From the NCBI GenBank assembly GCA_963851325.1, contig CAWKOR010000001.1, positions 1,178,001 to 1,242,000 on the forward strand: a DNA stretch of 64,000 bases, given 5' to 3'. Below the pieces are notes generated by a model, which made no database searches, had not been told where the DNA came from, and was given only the letters and a program-made list of their open reading frames with translations. The translations under genes and the position numbers were made by a program. This DNA comes from DATGKG01 sp963851325 (GTDB lineage: Bacteria; Desulfobacterota; Binatia; Binatales; Binataceae). Of this stretch, positions 55,312 through 64,000 are shown in pieces. Each line of letters begins with the position of its first letter. The first letter of the stretch is position 1.

Positions 55312-55351
55312 TCCGTTGACGGCAACGGCCGCCGCAAACCCGGCTTCAGTA

Positions 55352-57097
<1,746 letters not shown>

Positions 57098-57163
57098 TTA
57101 GTGGGAACCTTCCGGGGGAAACTTCAAGACAGTAGCGATACTTACAACCGCGACGCGCTCGTT

Positions 57164-57850
57164 TCAAGCTCTCGTCGGAACATAAAGCCCTTGAATCCGT
57201 TTCTTTAACGCGCTTACCACCTGATCGATCGACATCGTTGACGTGTCGATTACGGTGGCGTCATCCGCCCGCCGCAGCGGTGCGAGAGCGCGCGCGCTGT
57301 CGCGATGGTCGCGTTCCATCAGTTCTCTCAACACCTCGTCACGCTTCGCGGTTGCCTCCCGCGCCGCCAGTTCTTCGTACCTGCGTCCGGCGCGCACCTC
57401 GGGATCGGCATCAAGGAAAAATTTGCACTCGGCATCCGGAAACACCGCGGTGCCGATGTCGCGTCCTTCCATCACTACCCCGCCCTGCTCGCCTGCCGCG
57501 CGTTGCAGCTCACGCATCCGCGCCCGGACCGATGCGAAGGTCGAATACGCCGAAGCGAGGTCACTGATTTCGGGCCGAGTGATTTGCGAGGAGACATCGC
57601 TTCCATTGAGGAGTACCCGTTCACCGTCGAACTCGATCCTCAGCGAGGGCAGTAGCGAGGTGATGCGTTCCTCCAGCTTCGGATCGTCCGCCTTGATTCC
57701 GGCCTCGGTCACTGCCAGCGCAACCGCGCGATACATCGCCCCGGTATTCAAGTAGGTAAATCCTAACTCTTTGGCGAGTCGGCGCGCGACCGTGGATTTC
57801 CCCGCACCAGCGGGACCATCGATGGCGATAATCGGACGCGCCCGCTTCAT
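57164..57850 (-). CDS. cmk: Cytidylate kinase
   Basis: A 228-residue (d)CMP kinase. The P-loop is IAIDGPAGAGKSTVARRLA, followed by the nucleotide-base stretch YLNTGAMYRAVALAV, VMEGRDIGTAVFPDAECKFF and the lid RRYEELAAREATAKRDEV. Cmk phosphorylates CMP and dCMP. It overlaps the tyrA stop by four bases and precedes rpsA. In many deltaproteobacteria aroA lies between tyrA and cmk; it is missing here. Confidence 0.97.
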   Translation of the reverse strand: MKRARPIIAIDGPAGAGKSTVARRLAKELGFTYLNTGAMYRAVALAVTEAGIKADDPKLEERITSLLPSLRIEFDGERVLLNGSDVSSQITRPEISDLASAYSTFASVRARMRELQRAAGEQGGVVMEGRDIGTAVFPDAECKFFLDADPEVRAGRRYEELAAREATAKRDEVLRELMERDHRDSARALAPLRRADDATVIDTSTMSIDQVVSALKKRIQGLYVPTRA

Positions 57851-58758
57851 TTGAGCCGCTCCCGCATCGCGCGCCCGCGATCGAATAGCGCGGTGAATGC
57901 CTGCTCGTCGCCGGCCTCGATGGTTTTGCGAAGCTCGGTGAAAGTCGCGTCGAAAGTTTTGAGCGCCTCCACGATCGCCTCGCGATTGGTGAAACAGATG
58001 TCGCGCCAGACCTCGGTTGACGATGCCGCCAGCCTGGTCGTATCGCGCAAACCTCCCGCACCGTACTCCGCTGCGAGCTTGCCGGCGACGCGTTCATCGT
58101 TCAGCGACGCGGCCAACGCGCTGGCGACTATCTGCGGCAAATGACTCGAGCGCGCGAGGATCCGGTCATGCGAGTCCGGGTCCATTGTCTCCACGTTGGC
58201 GCCGGTCGCGCGCCAGAGTTGCTCGATCTTGTCGATCGCCTCGGGAGTGCTGGTCTTCGACGGAGTCACAATCACGCGCCGGTTCACGAACAGTTCGCGA
58301 TCGGCCGCCTCCGCGCCGGTGGTTTCCTTGCCCGCGATTGGATGCGCTCCGACCAGCGACATCCCGGGTTTCAGCATCGGCTCGAGTTCCCGCACTACCC
58401 ATCCCTTGACGCTGCCGACGTCAGTGATGACGGCATGCGGCGGCAAATGAGGGATCATAGCGCCAAGGACCCCGGGCATGGTCCGAATCGGCACCGCGAG
58501 CATCACCAGATCGGCGCCTTGAGCGGCCTGAGCCGGATCCTGCGTCGCGAGGTCGATCATTCCCCGATTGCGTGCGACCTCCAGGTTGGTGAGGGTACGC
58601 CCCAATCCGACCGCGCGCTCGATGAGACCCTTTTCGCGCGCGATGAGCGCCAGCGAGCCTCCGATGAGCCCAACTCCGCATATGGTGATTTGATGGAAAA
58701 GCGTGGGCACTGTTTTAGCGGCGATGGTAGCGAACAGTTCGCTTCGCAAAGCCGGCAT
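57847..58758 (-). CDS. tyrA: Prephenate/arogenate dehydrogenase
   Basis: A 303-residue NAD(P)-dependent dehydrogenase of tyrosine synthesis. The Rossmann motif is ICGVGLIGGSLALIA, and the catalytic His lies in LVGAHPIAGKETTG. The helical C-terminal domain (SSHLPQIVASALAASL) is complete. The first 22 residues before the motif are short and the ATG may be internal. It is between hisC (239 bases upstream, an unusual gap probably containing a promoter) and cmk (overlap of four). Confidence 0.95.
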   Translation of the reverse strand: MPALRSELFATIAAKTVPTLFHQITICGVGLIGGSLALIAREKGLIERAVGLGRTLTNLEVARNRGMIDLATQDPAQAAQGADLVMLAVPIRTMPGVLGAMIPHLPPHAVITDVGSVKGWVVRELEPMLKPGMSLVGAHPIAGKETTGAEAADRELFVNRRVIVTPSKTSTPEAIDKIEQLWRATGANVETMDPDSHDRILARSSHLPQIVASALAASLNDERVAGKLAAEYGAGGLRDTTRLAASSTEVWRDICFTNREAIVEALKTFDATFTELRKTIEAGDEQAFTALFDRGRAMRERLK

Positions 58759-58832
58759 CAGGATCGAGAAGGAGCCTCAAGCGGTTGTTATCCAAAGTAC
58801 CTTCTCTGCCAGGGGCAAACTCATTCGAGGCA

Positions 58833-58847
58833 TAATATCAGATATTA
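58833..58847 (-). promoter_or_regulatory. AT-rich palindrome upstream of tyrA
   Basis: TAATATC-A-GATATTA is a perfect 7-bp palindrome with one central base, 75 bases before the tyrA start, in the 239-base gap that breaks the pheA-hisC-tyrA operon. No gene is seen in this gap. A role as operator is possible, but a palindrome of this size can occur by chance. Confidence 0.3.
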
Positions 58848-58997
58848 GAAGGAGAAGTGAGGTATCGGCCGCATAGCAAATTTGTTCCCGGTCGGCCCCA
58901 TGCCATTCGAACAAGCGGACGATAGCAATGGGGGAAACGATCCAGCGGTTGAGGCACCGAATCTGTCTGAGGGTCGCTGGAAAAAGGCTCTAAATTT

Positions 58998-60089
58998 TCA
59001 CAAGGCTTTTTCCAGCGCATCGATGAGGCGCCGGTTCTCCTCCGGCAAGCCCACGCTGATTCGTACATGGCGCGGAAAGCCATATCCATGCATCGGGCGC
59101 ACGATCACACCTAAATGCAGCAGCTTTTCGAAAACCGCGCGACCATCACCCACCTCGGCTAGAATAAAGTTCGCCTGGCTCGGCACGAAAGCGATCTTCA
59201 GCCGTGCGAACTCGCTTTCAAGATATTCCATTCCCTCGCGGTTGACCCGCAGCGTATTGTTCACGTGGTCGATATCGTCCATCCCGGCGGCGACCGCAAC
59301 CTGCGCGAGCGACGTGATGTTGAACGGCTGGCGCACCTTGTTGAGTAGCGTAATTATGTCGGGTCGCGCGACGCCGTAGCCGACTCTGACTCCCGCCAGT
59401 CCGAAAATCTTCGAAAAGGTTCGCAGCGTAATCAGCAGTCGGGTGCCGTCGTGATCCAGCATCGAATCGGGATACTCGGCATCGCGCACGAATTCGAAGT
59501 AAGCCTCGTCGGCGACGATTACCACTCGTTGCGGAACTTTGGACAGGAAGCGCTTCCATTCAGCCTGGCGATAGATCGTCCCGGTCGGATTGTTGGGATT
59601 CCCAACATAGATAATGCGCGTGTTGTCGTCGATCGCGGCGGCGATTGCATCAAGATTGAAATCGAAGCCAAGCATCGGCACGGCTTTGTAGGTTCCACCC
59701 GTCGAGGCGGTGGCAAGCGGGTAAATCGCAAACGCGTGCTCGGAGGAGATCGCATTGAGTCCGGGACGCAGAAACAGGAACGCGAGCAGATTGATGATCT
59801 CGCACGAACCCGAACCGATGAAAACTTGTGCAGGAGTGACCTTGTGCCGCGCGGCGATCTTGTTGCAGAGAGTGAAATTGCCGCCGTCCGGGTACCGATT
59901 CAACTCCGACAGCGCGGCGCGAATAGCCTGCACGGCCTTCGGCGACGGCCCGATCGGATTCTCGTTGGACGCGAGCTTGACCGATTCCTGGATGCCGAGT
60001 TCGCGCTCCAGCTCTTCAGTGGGTTTTCCCGGTTCGTACGGCTGAATCGCCGCGACTGCGGGCAGGACCAAATCTTCAGGTTTTACCAA
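58998..60089 (-). CDS. hisC: Histidinol-phosphate aminotransferase
   Basis: A 363-residue fold-type-I PLP enzyme. Visible are the N-terminal LASNENPIGPSPKAVQA, the NPNNPTGTIY stretch, the aspartate in VIVADEAYFEF, and the PLP lysine in LRTFSKIFGLAGVRVGYG. The order and pattern fit HisC, which moves an amino group from glutamate to imidazole-acetol phosphate. Between pheA and tyrA such an enzyme may also serve phenylalanine and tyrosine synthesis, as aromatic aminotransferase. The start is 17 bases after the pheA stop. Confidence 0.95.
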   Translation of the reverse strand: MVKPEDLVLPAVAAIQPYEPGKPTEELERELGIQESVKLASNENPIGPSPKAVQAIRAALSELNRYPDGGNFTLCNKIAARHKVTPAQVFIGSGSCEIINLLAFLFLRPGLNAISSEHAFAIYPLATASTGGTYKAVPMLGFDFNLDAIAAAIDDNTRIIYVGNPNNPTGTIYRQAEWKRFLSKVPQRVVIVADEAYFEFVRDAEYPDSMLDHDGTRLLITLRTFSKIFGLAGVRVGYGVARPDIITLLNKVRQPFNITSLAQVAVAAGMDDIDHVNNTLRVNREGMEYLESEFARLKIAFVPSQANFILAEVGDGRAVFEKLLHLGVIVRPMHGYGFPRHVRISVGLPEENRRLIDALEKAL

Positions 60090-60106
60090 TTCGCGACAAC
60101 GACCGC

Positions 60107-61288
60107 CTAGCCGGCAGCCGACCTTGCCTCAGGATACGATCCAAGCACCTTCAAAAAAAGAGTTCGCTGTTGTAGCGCCGCGAGCGCGCGCTTTAGCCGT
60201 GCGTCGTCGCGATGTCCCTCCAGGTCTACGAAAAAAAGATATTCCCACGAGCGGCCCCGCAACGGCCTCGATTCGATCTTGGAAATATTGATTTTGCTTT
60301 TCGCAAACAGGCTCAACGCCGTGTTGAGCGCACCGACCTTGTCGGGCACCGCGAACAGAATGGTGGTCTTGTCGCGCCCGCTCTTGCCCGCAGCGCGCGT
60401 TCCCAGCACCAGGAAACGCGTCGTGTTTTGGGCGATGTCCTGGATATTCTCGGCCATAACCTTGAGTCCGTATGCTTCCGCCGCCCCTCGCGATGCAATG
60501 GCTGCAAGCGTCGCGTCCTGCGCCGCGCGTTGCGCCGCCAGCGCATTGGATGCGACCGCTTCCAGCTCACAATTTGCGAAGTTGCTGCTCAGGTACACCC
60601 GGCATTGGCCGAGCGATTGCTGATGCGACACGATGCGCCGCACCTTTGACGGATCGCCAGCCAGCGACATCAGCGCATGGCGCACCGGTTTCAGAATCTC
60701 GCTGATGATCACCAGCGGCGTATCGATGAGCAGATCGAGCGTGGGGCCGACCGCGCCTTCAGTCGAATTCTCGATCGGCACCACGCCAAAATCGGCGCGT
60801 CCGTTTTGAACCTCCTGGAAAACCGCGGCGAACGACGGCTGCGGCGCAAACTCGACGCTGCCGCCGAAGGCGCCGCGCGCCGCCTCATGCGAATAGGTGT
60901 GTTCCGGCCCGAGGTATGCGATGCGCGGCACGTGCTCGAGCGCACGGCAGGCCGAAATAATTTCGGTGTAGATGCGCGCGATGTGGTCTGACGACAGCGG
61001 GCCCGGATTAGCCGCGATCATGCCCTCGATCACCTCGCGCTCGCGCGCCGGCAAATATACCGCGACGCCGCTACTGTGTTTGATGCGGCCGATCTCGTTG
61101 GCGTGTGACGCGCGCTCGGAAAGCAGCTTCAGGATTTCGAGGTTGATGCGATCCATCCGCGCCCGGTGCGACTCGATGGAATCCGGCTGCCACGCCGGCT
61201 GGGACTCATCCTTGAATAGAGGTGTGACGTCCACCCGCGTCGGCTTGCTACGCGGCGGGATTTTCTTTGGGGTCGCTTTCGACGGCAT
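60107..61288 (-). CDS. pheA: Chorismate mutase/prephenate dehydratase (P-protein)
   Basis: A 393-residue bifunctional enzyme of phenylalanine synthesis. Residues about 35-120 are an AroQ chorismate mutase (RMDRINLEILKLLSERASH, LPAREREVIEGM). The dehydratase follows with RIAYLGPEHTYSHEAA, VPIENSTEGAVGPT and the TRF catalytic motif (NTTRFLVLG). The C-terminal ACT domain has TILFAVPDKVGALNTALSLF and the ESRP motif that binds phenylalanine for feedback control. It leads the pheA-hisC unit and begins 47 bases after the accA stop. Confidence 0.97.
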   Translation of the reverse strand: MPSKATPKKIPPRSKPTRVDVTPLFKDESQPAWQPDSIESHRARMDRINLEILKLLSERASHANEIGRIKHSSGVAVYLPAREREVIEGMIAANPGPLSSDHIARIYTEIISACRALEHVPRIAYLGPEHTYSHEAARGAFGGSVEFAPQPSFAAVFQEVQNGRADFGVVPIENSTEGAVGPTLDLLIDTPLVIISEILKPVRHALMSLAGDPSKVRRIVSHQQSLGQCRVYLSSNFANCELEAVASNALAAQRAAQDATLAAIASRGAAEAYGLKVMAENIQDIAQNTTRFLVLGTRAAGKSGRDKTTILFAVPDKVGALNTALSLFAKSKINISKIESRPLRGRSWEYLFFVDLEGHRDDARLKRALAALQQRTLFLKVLGSYPEARSAAG

Positions 61289-61335
61289 CGCGGGGAATGG
61301 CTAACCGATTGAGGAGTCGTTTTCAACGCGCCGCT

Positions 61336-62241
61336 TCAGATCGAGGTCAGGAACGCGGACCCCATCCCGGCGAATTTGCGCTCCCGCGCCCGGCGGACCT
61401 CGGCCGAACTCATCTTCATCAGCTCGTCAAGATGACGCGTGATCGCGGCTCCGACCGCCTGCACCGCTTCCGAGGGATTGGTGTGCGCGCCACCTTCGGG
61501 CTCCGCGATAATCTCGTCCACGATTCCCAGCCTCAACAAATCCGGCGCGGACAGCCGCAGCGCGTCGGCGGCGCGCGCGACGTTTTCCTCGCTCGCCTCA
61601 CGCCACAAAATCGCCGCGCATCCTTCAGGCGTTATCACGGTGTAACAGGCATTTTCCTGGATCAGCACGATATTTGTGACGCCAAGAGCGAGCGCACCGC
61701 CGGAGCTGCCCTCCCCGATCACGCAGGCAATCGAGGGAATCGTCAAACGCGCCATCACTTCGAGGTTATGTGCAATCGCCTCGGTCTGACCGCGCTCTTC
61801 CGCTCCGACGCCGGACTCGGCGCCCTGTGTATCAATAAAGGTGATGAGCGGGAGCCTGAAACGATCGGCGAGTTCGTAAACCCGCGCCGCTTTCCGATAT
61901 CCCTCGGGATGAGGCTTGCCGAAATTGCGCTTGATGCGATCGGCGGTCGAGCGCCCGCGCTGTTCACCCACGATCGCAACCGGTAGTCGCCCGAAATTCG
62001 CCAAGCCCGCGACGATCGCGCCGTCGTCTCCGAATCGCCGATCGCCATGGATCTCGAAAAAATCCTTGAACAGCCCCTCGATATATTCGAGCGCCTGAGG
62101 ACGCGACGGATGCCGCGCCAGACGGACCCGTTCAATCGCACTACGCCCTGGCGCCGCGGGAGCCGGTTCAACGGCGCCGTTGATGTGGGCGCGCTTGACG
62201 TTGGTCGGTTTGTGAGTTGCCTGGCGGATCCGCGAAGCCAT
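61336..62241 (-). CDS. accA: Acetyl-CoA carboxylase carboxyltransferase alpha subunit
   Basis: A 301-residue carboxyltransferase subunit for fatty-acid synthesis. Family blocks are RHPSRPQALEYIEGLFKDF, DRRFGDDGAIVAGLA, IKRNFGKPHPEGYRKAARV, FIDTQGAESGVGAEERGQ and GEGSSGGALALGVTN. The N-terminal 40 residues lack the usual helical start and are Ala/Pro-rich (NGAVEPAPAAPGRSA), an oddity of this protein. The C-terminus is complete (GMGSAFLTSI). It starts one base after the miaA stop. Confidence 0.96.
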   Translation of the reverse strand: MASRIRQATHKPTNVKRAHINGAVEPAPAAPGRSAIERVRLARHPSRPQALEYIEGLFKDFFEIHGDRRFGDDGAIVAGLANFGRLPVAIVGEQRGRSTADRIKRNFGKPHPEGYRKAARVYELADRFRLPLITFIDTQGAESGVGAEERGQTEAIAHNLEVMARLTIPSIACVIGEGSSGGALALGVTNIVLIQENACYTVITPEGCAAILWREASEENVARAADALRLSAPDLLRLGIVDEIIAEPEGGAHTNPSEAVQAVGAAITRHLDELMKMSSAEVRRARERKFAGMGSAFLTSI

Positions 62242-62242
62242 C

Positions 62243-63235
62243 TTATTCCAGGGAGTGCGCCGTCGTCGCCGACGAAAAGAATTGTTCGAACAACCTCAGA
62301 GCTTGCTCCGCGCCGTTGGACGCGTCAACCCAGGTCACCTCGGCCTCGTTGCGAAACCAGGTCAGTTGCCGCTTGGCAAACTGGCGGGTCTTGCGCTTGG
62401 CGAGTTCAACCGATTCGTGCAGGCTCGTCTCTCCGCGAATGAAACACGCAATTTCACGATAGCCAATGCTGCTCAGCGGTGGACGTTCGGCACTGTAACC
62501 GGCGGCGATCAGGCGGCGAACTTCGTCGACGAAGCCCTCGGCAATCATCGCGTCGAATCGCGCATTGATGCCTTCGTACAACTGCGCGCGAGGAACTTCG
62601 AGCGCGATCGTCAACGTATCGAACTCGCGCTCGGTAAAACGATGGCGCTCCTGATGAACGCTGATCGGGATGCCGGTCAACCGATACACTTCCAGCGCAC
62701 GAACAATCCGATAAAGGTCATTGCGCTGGATGCGCGAGGCCGAGGGCGGATCGATCTTCATCAGCTCGTCGTGGAGAAATGGAATGCCACGCTCGGCGGC
62801 GATCTCCGTAAACTCGCGCCGGATCTCCGATGATGCTGACGGTCCTGTGAAGATACCGCCGCGCAGCGCACGCAAGTAAAATCCGCTGCCGCCAACCACC
62901 AGCGCACGACGCCCACGCCGCTCGATATCGACGATCGCGGCGCGCGCCATCGCGACAAACTCCGCAACATCGAGGGGTAAGTGCGGAGGCCGCACGTCGA
63001 TAAGATGATGCCGCACCCGCCGGCGCTCCTCGGCGGTCGGCTTCGCGGTGCCGATATCCATGCCGAGGTAGAGCTGGCGCGAATCCGCGTTGACGATTTC
63101 GGCCCCGAGGCGTTCCGCGACCGCCATCGCGATCGCAGTCTTGCCCGATCCGGTCGGCCCGACGATGAATCCGACCTTGGTTCGACTGGCGGTCCTCGTC
63201 GAGGAATTCTCCGCCGGCAGCGATGGTGAACTCAT
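62243..63235 (-). CDS. miaA: tRNA dimethylallyltransferase
   Basis: A 330-residue enzyme that adds the isopentenyl group to A37 of tRNAs reading UNN codons. The P-loop is VGPTGSGKTAIAMAVAERLG, the tRNA/DMAPP stretch is NADSRQLYLGMDIGTAKPT, followed by HHLIDVRPPHLPLDVAEF, GGSGFYLRAL and the late QLTWFRNEAEVTWVD. It overlaps the mutL stop by four bases and leads directly into accA. mutL-miaA is a common gene pair. Confidence 0.97.
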   Translation of the reverse strand: MSSPSLPAENSSTRTASRTKVGFIVGPTGSGKTAIAMAVAERLGAEIVNADSRQLYLGMDIGTAKPTAEERRRVRHHLIDVRPPHLPLDVAEFVAMARAAIVDIERRGRRALVVGGSGFYLRALRGGIFTGPSASSEIRREFTEIAAERGIPFLHDELMKIDPPSASRIQRNDLYRIVRALEVYRLTGIPISVHQERHRFTEREFDTLTIALEVPRAQLYEGINARFDAMIAEGFVDEVRRLIAAGYSAERPPLSSIGYREIACFIRGETSLHESVELAKRKTRQFAKRQLTWFRNEAEVTWVDASNGAEQALRLFEQFFSSATTAHSLE

Positions 63236-64000
63236 CGGCGAAACATCCGCTCGATTTGTCCGCGGCCGAAATTGATGTGCACCGGCCGCCCGTGCGGGCA
63301 GTTGGTCTTGAACTGCGTGCGATCGAGGTCGGCGAGGAGTTCACGGATCTCGCGTTCTTCGAGTGCGCGCCCGACCCGCACCGAGCCATGACACGCCAGT
63401 TGCTTCAGCCATTCCTCCAGCGCACCCTCGCCCGAGGCGCGAAACCCATTCTCTCCCATGCTGTCGAGCATGTCCGACAGCAGCTTCGCACCGCCTTCGG
63501 GGCCGAACACCGCGGGCGTACCCTTCAGCAGCAGAGTGGAAGGCCCGAAGGGTTCGAGGTCAAAACCCATCGCGCGCAGTTCCGGCAGAGCGGCTTCGAC
63601 ATGCGCGACGCGCGCCGGATTCATCTCGATGGTCGAGGCCGTCAGCATCGCCTGAGTTCGCACTCCGCCGTTGCGGATTTCCGCGCGGAGTTTTTCGAAA
63701 GTCACGCGCTCGTGCGCAGCATGCTGATCGACCAGCAGCAGGCCTTCCTCGCTTTCGAGCGCGATGTATCCGGCGAAAACCTGGCCGAGGATTTTCAGCG
63801 TCGAGTACATTGGCACCGACGCTTCGCGGATCGAGGCGACGCCGTTGGGCGCAGTTTCCGATGGACGCTGGAATCCGAGATTGAGCGGGCGCTGCTCGAC
63901 CCGCATCACTGACGGATTGTCCGCCACCAATCGCAACGGCCGATTCGGTTGCTCGAGGGAAGCCGGCGGCTCTGCGGACATCATCTGGGAAACAGAAGCT
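63232..64000 (-). CDS. mutL: DNA mismatch repair protein MutL, C-terminal part (partial)
   Basis: The C-terminal 250 or so residues of MutL are present; the frame is open to the window edge and its N-terminal ATPase lies outside. The dimerisation/endonuclease domain has ILGQVFAGYIALESEEGLLL, then VDQHAAHERVTFEKLRAEI. This includes the metal motif DQHA-x2-E-x4-E, so this MutL is probably a nicking endonuclease, as in bacteria without MutH. CPHGRPVHIN is also present. It overlaps the miaA start by four bases. Confidence 0.95.
   Translation of the reverse strand, partial: ASVSQMMSAEPPASLEQPNRPLRLVADNPSVMRVEQRPLNLGFQRPSETAPNGVASIREASVPMYSTLKILGQVFAGYIALESEEGLLLVDQHAAHERVTFEKLRAEIRNGGVRTQAMLTASTIEMNPARVAHVEAALPELRAMGFDLEPFGPSTLLLKGTPAVFGPEGGAKLLSDMLDSMGENGFRASGEGALEEWLKQLACHGSVRVGRALEEREIRELLADLDRTQFKTNCPHGRPVHINFGRGQIERMFRR

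Overview
This is a 64 kb chromosomal stretch of a GC-rich Gram-negative bacterium, read from sequence alone. The gene orders rpmE-prfA-prmC-murA-(his) and pheA-hisC-tyrA-cmk-rpsA-HU, the many lipobox and signal-peptide proteins, and the mix of LLM flavin oxidoreductase, amidohydrolase, diiron and enoyl-CoA hydratase genes fit a deltaproteobacterial-type lineage such as Desulfobacterota or Binatota. That placement is inference. No plasmid, prophage, IS transposase or CRISPR array is visible.

Layout. (1) 1-4678, minus strand: a tight catabolic operon of a small membrane protein, a membrane-anchored linalool dehydratase/isomerase-family protein, an amidohydrolase and an LLM flavin oxidoreductase cut by the window edge. 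(2) 4845-7477: a sensor protein and a soluble hybrid histidine kinase. (3) 7807-27810: an envelope and secretion region with a lipase-like hydrolase, a decayed lipoprotein, beta-helix, beta-propeller and choice-of-anchor-type proteins, an SDR, a glycosyltransferase, tRNA-Gly(GCC), a second membrane-bound hybrid kinase, hisA and a 1459-residue G8-domain lipoprotein. (4) 28035-29397: a stand-alone CarH-like B12 photoreceptor domain protein with a small monooxygenase-fold partner. (5) 29437-31469: hisD-hisB. (6) 31586-34965: an accessory island with a toxin-antitoxin-like pair, a broken GIY-YIG gene, a secreted protein, and an intact GIY-YIG nuclease gene between two copies of a MITE-like repeat element. 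(7) 35023-38647: murA-prmC-prfA-rpmE. (8) 38630-43765, plus strand: two envelope proteins of unknown function, a DapA-family aldolase and a PfkB kinase-SIS isomerase fusion. (9) 43888-51377: enoyl-CoA hydratase, diiron protein, a secreted DUF255 thioredoxin-fold protein, CAP-domain protein, SAM methyltransferase, lipoprotein and MBL-fold hydrolase. (10) 51374-64000, minus strand: VWA protein, MoxR/Mg-chelatase-like ATPase, HIT, HU, rpsA, cmk, tyrA, hisC, pheA, accA, miaA and mutL (partial).

Three otherwise well-preserved genes (the propeller protein at 14460-18037, murA, and the methyltransferase at 48780-49809) each carry a single-nucleotide frameshift. Since murA is normally essential, uncorrected indels in the assembly are the simplest explanation, although recoding or true mutation is possible. 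The region 9043-10537 differs: it is broken several times and looks like real gene decay.

The strongest candidates for new biology are the GIY-YIG gene with its inverted-repeat elements, the membrane-anchored linalool-dehydratase-like operon, the DNA-binding-free CarH-like photoreceptor, and the kinase-SIS fusion next to a DapA-like aldolase.
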